The position numbers and the translations under genes are program-made. Positions 18,266 to 25,333 of a stretch of DNA of 64,000 nucleotides are shown here, one piece after another. Each line of letters begins with the position of its first letter. Position 1 is the stretch's first letter. Location of the stretch: NCBI GenBank assembly GCA_002966495.1, contig CP016490.1, forward strand, positions 186,001-250,000, in the 5' to 3' direction. Origin of the DNA: Halomonas sp. GFAJ-1 (GTDB taxonomy: Bacteria > Pseudomonadota > Gammaproteobacteria > Pseudomonadales > Halomonadaceae). The notes below the pieces were generated by a model. The model did no database searches. It was not told the origin of the DNA and saw only the letters and a list, made by a program, of their open reading frames with translations.

Positions 18266-19432
18266 GTGTTCACGCGCTACCCGCTTGTTACGATCGTCAT
18301 CGCCCAGCTATTGGGTACCTCGCTATGGTTTAGCGTGAATGGCGTTGGCTTGGCACTTCAAGATGCCGTGGGCATGAGTGAGCGCGACTTAGGGATGCTA
18401 ACCATTGCCGTGCAGGCGGGCTTTATTACCGGCACTCTGTTAATCGCCACTACCGGGCTTGCCGATCGTGTCCGTGCCAGCCACTTGTTTGCCGCCTCGG
18501 CGGTGCTAGGCGCATTGATTAACGCCGCCTTTATCGGCGTGGCGGAAAGCGTCAGCTTAGCAGCGGTGGCACGGTTTTTGGTGGGGCTATGCCTAGCGGG
18601 TATTTATCCTCTCGGCATGAAGTTGGTGGTGAGTTGGACGCCCACCCACGCAGGCGCCGCCCTTGGCTGGTTAGTGGGCATGCTTACCCTGGGCATCGCC
18701 TCGCCGCATCTATTGCGTGGGCTTACGCTGCATCTGCCGTGGCAGTGGCCGCTGCTGCTGGCCTCTGCCCTTGCACTATGCGCCGCCTTCATGATTTTCA
18801 AGCTAGGCGTAGGGCCGCATCTACCTGCCAAAGCCAGTGGCGGGCGCCCCTGGGCAGGGCTTACTGCCTTCAGACAAAAGAACTTCCGCGCTGCGTCGCT
18901 GGGCTACTTTGGTCACTGCTGGGAGCTGTATGCCCTCTGGGCGCTCGTGCCGTTTTTAGTCGCGCGCGAGCTTGAACGACTCACTGCAGCGCCCGGCTTG
19001 CAGCCATGGGTAAGCTTTGCGGTCATTGCCCTTGGCCTGCCCGGCTGCGTTTGGGCTGGTCGCTGGAGCCGCCGCGTGGGCAGCGCGCGAGTAGTCTTTG
19101 TGACGCTAGCCATTTCCGGCACGCTTTGCTTGGCCTATCCCCTCTTAGGTGGCACATCACCCTGGCTACTGCTGGCACTTTTGGGGGTTTGGGGCCTTAG
19201 CGTCATTGCCGACTCGGCGCAGTTTTCCGCGCTGGCGTCAGCCGCTGCCCCACCCGAACGGCTGGGCGCAGCCCTTGCCATGATGAACGCTATCGGCTTT
19301 GGCTTAACAATCCCCTCTATCGCCTTGGTCACCGCCCTGTGGGCAAGCCAAGGGCCATGGGTGGTCTGGTGGCTGCTGCCAGGACCAGTGCTTGGATTAA
19401 TCGCTATGCGTGGGCTCTCTTCAGGTAAATGA
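18266..19432 (+). CDS. MFS transporter
   Basis: 388 residues with about twelve hydrophobic helices. The helix 2-3 loop carries a divergent motif A (GLADRVRASHLF). It is a major facilitator permease of unknown substrate, close in outline to the CynX/NimT or sugar-phosphate-like groups, but I cannot choose. The start is GTG at 18266 with AAGGAG eight bases upstream. SapC begins 59 bases after its stop, so it may be read together with the secretion operon, though no functional link is evident. Confidence 0.8.
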   Translation: MFTRYPLVTIVIAQLLGTSLWFSVNGVGLALQDAVGMSERDLGMLTIAVQAGFITGTLLIATTGLADRVRASHLFAASAVLGALINAAFIGVAESVSLAAVARFLVGLCLAGIYPLGMKLVVSWTPTHAGAALGWLVGMLTLGIASPHLLRGLTLHLPWQWPLLLASALALCAAFMIFKLGVGPHLPAKASGGRPWAGLTAFRQKNFRAASLGYFGHCWELYALWALVPFLVARELERLTAAPGLQPWVSFAVIALGLPGCVWAGRWSRRVGSARVVFVTLAISGTLCLAYPLLGGTSPWLLLALLGVWGLSVIADSAQFSALASAAAPPERLGAALAMMNAIGFGLTIPSIALVTALWASQGPWVVWWLLPGPVLGLIAMRGLSSGK

Positions 19433-19491
19433 TTCCAGCGATTACTTGCTAAGGTAGCCATTTTTTAGCAACGTCACGAAAGGTCTTCACT

Positions 19492-20274
19492 ATGGCCCAC
19501 GCTGCCCAATGGGTGCCGCTCAGCCAAGAGCACCACGGCGGTTTGATGTGGCAGCGCTACACTGCCTACCATTTTGCTCGGCACACCGCTTATGTCTCTC
19601 TCGCTGAACCAGAACTGCGCTTCGCCGCCGCCTGCTTTCCTATTGGGCTTATCAAAGGGAGTGATGGCTGGCAGGCGGTAGCGCTGCTCGGATTAGACGG
19701 TGCCAATAACCTGATCATTGACAGCGAGGGTCGCTGGCGGGCGACCTATGTACCTGCTGCGCTGCGCAGCCATCCGTTCGGGCTGCATCGCGATTTCCCA
19801 GATACACTGTGCATCGACCAGCGCTCACCCTGTGTGGTGGAGCGCCTGGATGCTGAGCCCTTTTTTAACCAACAGGGAGGATTAGCAAGCTTCCCTAAAC
19901 AGGTACTGAATTTTCTTCAACAGCGGGAAAAAGGCTGCCAGCGAGTAGCGCAGCAGCTACAAACATTAGCCAACGCCCACCTACTCACGCCTTGGCAGCC
20001 CAAGGTTTACCAAGGCAGTACGCCGCTGTATCAAATCGATGAGCGTGCCTGGCAGGCGCTAACAACTGAACAAATAGGGCTTTTCTGGCAATTAGGCGCC
20101 GTGCCTTTAGTGTACGCTCAGTTGCAGTCTCAGCTACAGCTGGGCATTCTCAGCGCTTACCAGCGGCGCAGGGCTACTGCCGCACCTCCGCCCGAACCTA
20201 CACCAAGCCCGCTTGCTGAATGGCAGGAAGCGCTAAGCAGCGAAGAGCACTACCAATGGCCGGATCCCTCTTAA
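19492..20274 (+). CDS. sapC: SapC-family protein
   Basis: 260 residues matching the SapC family: AQWVPLSQEHHGGLMWQ, an FARHTAYVSLAEPEL stretch, then CFPIGLIKG, and the later RWRATYVPAALRSHPF with a DTLCIDQRSPCV block. No signal peptide. In Campylobacter fetus, sapC heads the sapCDEF operon, where D, E and F form the type I exporter of S-layer proteins; SapC's biochemical role is unknown. Here, too, it sits directly upstream (36 bases) of outer-membrane, ABC and membrane-fusion genes. The gene symbol is by family name only. Confidence 0.85.
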   Translation: MAHAAQWVPLSQEHHGGLMWQRYTAYHFARHTAYVSLAEPELRFAAACFPIGLIKGSDGWQAVALLGLDGANNLIIDSEGRWRATYVPAALRSHPFGLHRDFPDTLCIDQRSPCVVERLDAEPFFNQQGGLASFPKQVLNFLQQREKGCQRVAQQLQTLANAHLLTPWQPKVYQGSTPLYQIDERAWQALTTEQIGLFWQLGAVPLVYAQLQSQLQLGILSAYQRRRATAAPPPEPTPSPLAEWQEALSSEEHYQWPDPS

Positions 20275-20310
20275 TTGGGTGCTAAGCACCGACGTTATCC
20301 AGGAAAGTGA

Positions 20311-21765
20311 ATGTTTTTCAATGTTGATACGCTGCCACATAAACGGCGACTACTTATCAGCGTGGGGGCTGCCTGTTTGCTCGCAAGCCCCCTACTCGTC
20401 GCTGAAACTGACTTGGATGAACCTCTCCCTATCTCCGCGCCGCTGCCTACCTCCTCTCTGGAAGGCCCGGTTTTTTCGCCGTCACTTAAGCAGTTACTGG
20501 ATAGCTTTCGCTGGCAGGCTGGCCAACCAATGGGGCAAACTCAAGCACTAAACGCCCTGCGCGATAAAATCCAGCTGGCGTTAGAGCAGCAGCCGCGCAT
20601 TCTGGCCCAGCGCTCCCGGGAGCGTGAGTCAGTGCTGCAAATTGACGAAGTGCGCGCCGTGCGCCGCCCCCAAGTGAATGCTGGACTTGAGTACCGCAAC
20701 GATTTACAACGCACTGAATCATTGCCCGACCGCGGCTCCCGCGTAGACGCGGTAGTCACTCTCAGTCAGCTGCTAATGGACTTTGGCGCCAGTGGCGAAC
20801 GGCTACGCGCAGCAGACCTAAGCGCTGAAGCTGCTTTTTGGCAGTCCCATGCGAGTGTCGAGGAAGAAATCCTCTACGCAGTAACCGCCTACCTGGATGT
20901 AGCCCGCCTGACCGCTCAGCAACAGCTAGCCGAGCACAATCTGCAGCAGCATCAACGTATTTTTGAAGACGTTCAACTCCGCCGCGAGGCGGGCGCTGGG
21001 TCACAAGCCGACATGCTGCGCGCACAAAGCCGACTAAGCGACGCTAAGTCTCGATTGGTTTCCCTGGACGGTGACTTGGCCCGCGCCGTCAACGTCTATC
21101 AAGAAGCGTTTTTCACTACGCCAGACGTAGTTGCCTTACCCCAAGGGGCCGCACTGTTAAGCGAGTCCAGTGCTGATCAACTGCTTAACGACGCCCTTAC
21201 CCGCAACGCTTCACTGCGCAGCCAAACGCTAGCCAGTGAAGCCAGCAATGCTGAAGCCAAGTCTACCCGGAATGCCCGCCTACCAAGCCTAAGTGTGGCT
21301 GTGGAAGGCCGACAGTTTGACGTTAACGACTTCAGCGACTCGGACAACGACGTAGCGCTGCTCTTCAACCTGGACTACACCCCCTATAGCGGCGGTGCGA
21401 CCTCGGCGCGCATTGCCCAAGCGGTTGAACGTCAGCAGCAGAGTCAATTCGAACAGCAGGCGCTGCGGCGCGAGCTGGAGCGGGAAGTACGCTCCGCCTA
21501 TACCGACACCCGCACCCGCCGAGCAGAGCTGGAAGCGCAAACTGCCACCCTTGCTGCTGAAGAAGAGGCGCTACTGGCCTACCGCGATCAGTTTGCAGTC
21601 GGCAGGAGCAGTATTAATGACCTGCTGGATGCCCAGCGCGACCTATTCCAAACTGCCCTGGAGCTGGTCAACCGCCGCGTACGTTGGGAGCAGGCGAGCT
21701 TCCAACAGCTTGCGGTTACCGGGCAGCTACTCGACGTGATGGAGATTTATCTTGAACGCCGCTAA
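20311..21765 (+). CDS. TolC-family outer-membrane efflux/secretion protein
   Basis: 484 residues. An N-terminal basic stretch and hydrophobic signal end near residue 31 (LLVAETD). Two repeated outer-membrane-efflux halves follow, with long coiled-coil alpha segments (EEEILYAVTAYLDVARLTAQQQLAE and REVRSAYTDTRTRRAELEAQ). The VGRSSINDLLDAQRDLF motif near the C-terminus is diagnostic. It forms the outer-membrane channel of the adjacent type I system. Its last 14 bases overlap the start of the ABC exporter gene. Confidence 0.92.
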   Translation: MFFNVDTLPHKRRLLISVGAACLLASPLLVAETDLDEPLPISAPLPTSSLEGPVFSPSLKQLLDSFRWQAGQPMGQTQALNALRDKIQLALEQQPRILAQRSRERESVLQIDEVRAVRRPQVNAGLEYRNDLQRTESLPDRGSRVDAVVTLSQLLMDFGASGERLRAADLSAEAAFWQSHASVEEEILYAVTAYLDVARLTAQQQLAEHNLQQHQRIFEDVQLRREAGAGSQADMLRAQSRLSDAKSRLVSLDGDLARAVNVYQEAFFTTPDVVALPQGAALLSESSADQLLNDALTRNASLRSQTLASEASNAEAKSTRNARLPSLSVAVEGRQFDVNDFSDSDNDVALLFNLDYTPYSGGATSARIAQAVERQQQSQFEQQALRRELEREVRSAYTDTRTRRAELEAQTATLAAEEEALLAYRDQFAVGRSSINDLLDAQRDLFQTALELVNRRVRWEQASFQQLAVTGQLLDVMEIYLERR

Positions 21766-23890
21766 CCCGAGCACGGATCCTCTTGAGCAGTGCTTAACTT
21801 TTGTAGCCGCCCAGTTGGAACTGCCTGTTTCTGAAGCCGCTGTACGCGCCCACCGCGTGGGGGCTGACGCACCGCTTACACCCGATGGATTTATTGATGC
21901 CGCGGAACGTCACGGCATGGTCGCCGCGCTAGGCGAACATGCCCTTGAAACACTGGGCAATTCACTCCTACCGGCGGTCGCACTGCTCAAAAACGGCCGC
22001 GCCGTGGTGATTATCGAACGTATCAATGAGCAGCGTTTTGCGCTGTTCGACCCAGCGCTTGGTAACCAGCCGGTAGAAACCGCCTTAAGCGCGCTGGAGG
22101 CAGAGTACATTGGTTATCTCATTGCCGTTCGCGCCCGCTACCGCCCGGTGACACTTAACAGCGAACCCGCCATTCAAGGCGGCCACTGGTTCTGGAGCGC
22201 GCTTTCATCTAACCGCTGGGTATATACCCAAGTCGTTATTGCCGCTGCACTCACCAACTTTTTAGGCCTAGCTACCTCGCTATTTATTATGGTGGTCTAC
22301 GACCGTGTGCTGCCAAATGAAGCGATTGAGTCTCTGATCGCGCTTACGATCGGCGTCAGCATTGCCTTGGTGTTTGATTTTGCGGTGAAGACCCTACGCC
22401 AGCTATTTATTGAGCGGGCAGGCCAAGAAGCCGACCTCCGCATGGGCAGGCGCATTTTCGACCATGTCCTCAATCTACAAATGAGCGCAAAGCGGGGGTC
22501 TACCGGCGGCTTCGCTAATACGCTGCGGGAATTTGAGTCGCTGCGTGATTTCTTCGCCTCGGCGTCGCTGGTAGCGGTGGTTGATTTACCCTTTATTCTG
22601 CTGTTTATCGGCGTGATATACCTGATTGGTGGGCCGCTGTTTTTAGTGCCACTGATCGCAGTACCGCTAGTGTTGCTAGTGGGCATTGCCGTACAACCAT
22701 TCCTTAAGCGTCTTTCCGGTCAGGCATTCGAGGAGAACCGCTCTAAGCAAGGCGTGCTAATTGAAGCCGTGGCCGGGCTTGAGACCATTAAAGCCAGCGG
22801 TGCCGCGCCAATGATTCGCAAGCGCTGGGAAGAAAGCGTGCATCAGCAGTCGAATGTCGGCCGCAAAGGCCGCGCAATACAGCAGTTTGCGTTAAATGCT
22901 ACCGCGCTAGCCCAGCAGGCTGCCCAGGTGAGCATTGTGGTATACGGGGTGTTTTTAGTAGGCGATGGGGTGATATCCATGGGGGCAATGATCGCCTGTG
23001 TGATTCTCACCGGACGCGCGCTGGCCCCCCTGGCGCAGCTGGCTCAAACCATGACCCGCATCAACCAAGCGCGCACCTCTTACCGGGCGCTTGACCAGTT
23101 GATGAATATGCCTTCCGAGCGCCCCGCGGGCCGTCAATATCTAAGCCGCCCAGCCCTAGAGGGTAAAATTCGCCTGCACGACGTTAGCTTCCGTTACCCC
23201 GAGCAAACCACGGCGGCGCTGACCGCTATCAACCTGACCATTGAACCGGGGGAAAAGGTTGCACTCCTGGGCCGAGTGGGGTCCGGCAAGAGCACGCTAG
23301 CGCGGCTGTTGTTAGGCATTTACCCGCCAGAACAGGGCTCGGTGCTGGTAGACGATACCGACATTCGCCAAATCGACCCGGCAGATTTACGCCACAACAT
23401 CGGTAGCGTGCTGCAAGAGGCTTGGCTGTTTTCCGGCACCGTGCGCCAGAACATCGCGATTGGCGCCCACCATCCCAGCGATGAGCAAATTCTAAATGCT
23501 GCCAAATTAGCCGGTGCCCACGACTTTATCGCCCGCCACCCCAAAGGCTACGACATGCCCATTGGCGAGCGTGGCGAAGGGCTTTCCGGCGGACAACGAC
23601 AGCTCATTTGCCTTGCCCGCGCACTGCTTGGCGCGCCGCCTATTCTGCTCATGGATGAGCCCACCAGCGCCATGGATATTCAAACCGAAAAAGAGGTCAT
23701 CGCCCGGCTGAAAACGGCTAGCCAATCGCAAACCCTAGTCGTAGTGACCCACCGCACCAGCCTTCTGGAGCTGGTCGACCGAGTGATTATTCTCGATCAG
23801 GGTCAGGTTATTGCCGATGGCCCTAAAGCCAAAGTGATGCGTCCTGTGGAAGCTCCCCCCCTCCGCCCGCGTGAAGGAACAACACCGTGA
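21752..23890 (+). CDS. Type I secretion ABC exporter, LapB-like
   Basis: 712 residues: a degenerate C39-peptidase-like domain (about 1-140), a six-helix ABC transmembrane domain (about 150-440), and an ATPase domain with Walker A GRVGSGKST (about residue 507), signature LSGGQRQ (about 610) and Walker B ILLMDEPTSAMD (about 635). The N-terminal domain lacks the catalytic Cys and His of true C39 peptidases, as in LapB/HlyB-type exporters that bind but do not cut large adhesins or RTX proteins. The start is TTG at 21752 with GGAG seven bases upstream, inside the tolC-like gene. No substrate gene lies in the window. Confidence 0.92.
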   Translation: MNAANPSTDPLEQCLTFVAAQLELPVSEAAVRAHRVGADAPLTPDGFIDAAERHGMVAALGEHALETLGNSLLPAVALLKNGRAVVIIERINEQRFALFDPALGNQPVETALSALEAEYIGYLIAVRARYRPVTLNSEPAIQGGHWFWSALSSNRWVYTQVVIAAALTNFLGLATSLFIMVVYDRVLPNEAIESLIALTIGVSIALVFDFAVKTLRQLFIERAGQEADLRMGRRIFDHVLNLQMSAKRGSTGGFANTLREFESLRDFFASASLVAVVDLPFILLFIGVIYLIGGPLFLVPLIAVPLVLLVGIAVQPFLKRLSGQAFEENRSKQGVLIEAVAGLETIKASGAAPMIRKRWEESVHQQSNVGRKGRAIQQFALNATALAQQAAQVSIVVYGVFLVGDGVISMGAMIACVILTGRALAPLAQLAQTMTRINQARTSYRALDQLMNMPSERPAGRQYLSRPALEGKIRLHDVSFRYPEQTTAALTAINLTIEPGEKVALLGRVGSGKSTLARLLLGIYPPEQGSVLVDDTDIRQIDPADLRHNIGSVLQEAWLFSGTVRQNIAIGAHHPSDEQILNAAKLAGAHDFIARHPKGYDMPIGERGEGLSGGQRQLICLARALLGAPPILLMDEPTSAMDIQTEKEVIARLKTASQSQTLVVVTHRTSLLELVDRVIILDQGQVIADGPKAKVMRPVEAPPLRPREGTTP

Positions 23891-25203
23891 GCCGCCCTAA
23901 TTCCCAGCTGGATTTTGAACACTTCGTTCGCCATGGTCGCGCCAAGCGCCCAATCGCCAGCAGCTTACTCCTGTTCACTATTATTGGTTTTTTGCTGATT
24001 GGCTTTTTATGGGCCTACCTCACGGAAGTCGATGAAGTCACCCGGGGTCAAGGCAAAGTCGTGCCGTCACGCAGCCTACAGATCGTGGAAAGCCTGGAGG
24101 GTGGCGTCGTCACCGAAATCAACGTGCGCCGAGGCGATGTAGTCGAACAAGGCGATACGCTGATGGTGCTTAGCGGAGGCACCCTGGAAGGTGATTACGA
24201 AGAGAGCCTTCAACGCCTGCGTTCGTTGCAGCTGCGCTTACAACGGCTGGAAGCCGAAATTAACCAAGTACCTTTGGAGCTGGACTACGCTCTCAGCCAA
24301 GGCGCGCCCAGCGTCGCTGCTAGTGAAACCCGCTTATTCCATGGGCGACAGCTGGAACTAAACGCCGAGCTACAGGTGCTTGAACAGCAAGGCTACCAAC
24401 GCCGCCAGGAAAAAGCCGAGCTAGAAGCTGCGCTAAGCACTGCCCGTTCCGGTGTGCAGCTGGCTGAACAGGAACTGGCTATTATTCAACCGCTGGCCCA
24501 GCGCGGCATCGAGCCAGAAACTTCGCTGTTACGGGTGCGCCAATCGCTCAATGAATTACGCGGCGAGGTGGCCCGCCAACAAAGCGCCGTTGCCCGCGCT
24601 GAATCTTCTATTGCTGAAATAGAAGACCGCAAAATAGCTGCCCGCAACGCCTTTGAAGCCGACGCTCTCGCCCAGCTGGCCGAGGCGACCTCCCACGTTG
24701 CTGAGCTTGAAAAAACGCTGCCCGGCCGTGCAGACCAAGTCGCACGCACCACGATCCGATCGCCGGTGGCTGGGGTCGTCAACCAGGTGCACATCAGTAC
24801 CGTCGGTGGCGTAGCACGCTCTAGTGAGCCACTGGTCGAAATAGTCCCTGCCGACGACGCACTGGTAGTTGAGGCGCACATTCGCCCTGCGGATATCGCC
24901 TTTCTTTACCCCGGCCAGCCGGTGAAGGTGAAACTAACCGCCTATGACTTTGCCCGCTACGGCGGCCTGGATGGCGAGCTGGTCACAATTGCCGCCGATG
25001 CTGTTCAAATGCCCGAAACAGGCGAGTTGATGTACCCGGTTGAAGTACGCACCGAAGGCTACCTATATGACGCCGACAACCAACCGCTAACCATTATTCC
25101 CGGCATGGTGGCGGAAATTGATATTCTCAGCGGCAAGCGCAGCGTACTGGACTACCTAATGGAGCCCGTTGTAAAAGTACGCGACCGCGCCATGCGCGAT
25201 TAA
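23887..25203 (+). CDS. HlyD-family membrane fusion protein of type I secretion
   Basis: 438 residues. A short cytoplasmic N-terminus, one transmembrane helix (about 25-45), a lipoyl-like half (QGKVVPSRSLQIVESLEGGVVTEI), a long coiled coil (about 95-285), the second lipoyl half (TTIRSPVAGVVNQVHISTVGGV) and a beta-barrel. This links the ABC exporter to the TolC-like channel. The start is GTG in a GTGA overlap with the upstream stop. It ends the four-gene SapC/T1SS run; a GGGGCCG/CGGCCCC hairpin follows at 25208-25240. Confidence 0.93.
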   Translation: MSRPNSQLDFEHFVRHGRAKRPIASSLLLFTIIGFLLIGFLWAYLTEVDEVTRGQGKVVPSRSLQIVESLEGGVVTEINVRRGDVVEQGDTLMVLSGGTLEGDYEESLQRLRSLQLRLQRLEAEINQVPLELDYALSQGAPSVAASETRLFHGRQLELNAELQVLEQQGYQRRQEKAELEAALSTARSGVQLAEQELAIIQPLAQRGIEPETSLLRVRQSLNELRGEVARQQSAVARAESSIAEIEDRKIAARNAFEADALAQLAEATSHVAELEKTLPGRADQVARTTIRSPVAGVVNQVHISTVGGVARSSEPLVEIVPADDALVVEAHIRPADIAFLYPGQPVKVKLTAYDFARYGGLDGELVTIAADAVQMPETGELMYPVEVRTEGYLYDADNQPLTIIPGMVAEIDILSGKRSVLDYLMEPVVKVRDRAMRD

Positions 25204-25229
25204 CGGTGGGGCCGATTCATAACCCGCCC

Positions 25230-25259
25230 CTGACGGCCCCGCCCGAGTCGCGCTATACT
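25230..25259 (+). promoter_or_regulatory. Candidate sigma-70 promoter of valS
   Basis: CTGACG (25230-25235) and TATACT (25254-25259) are spaced 18 bases apart, with the start site expected about 65 bases before the valS ATG. The -35 element lies within the hairpin that follows the hlyD-type gene. Confidence 0.45.
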
Positions 25260-25333
25260 TGTCGCCATTTTGCATCCTCGACTAATGAATTCGATACCTC
25301 GCCACGCGGGGCGTCTCTGCTGTGAGTGATTCC

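Noticed and set aside
18082..18333. 83-codon frame before the MFS gene
   Set aside because: It overlaps the MFS start in another frame and has no supporting signal.
25208..25240. GGGGCCG/CGGCCCC hairpin as a firm terminator of the secretion operon
   Set aside because: The stem is seven bases with a 19-base loop and no T-run; it is mentioned only as a possible transcript end.
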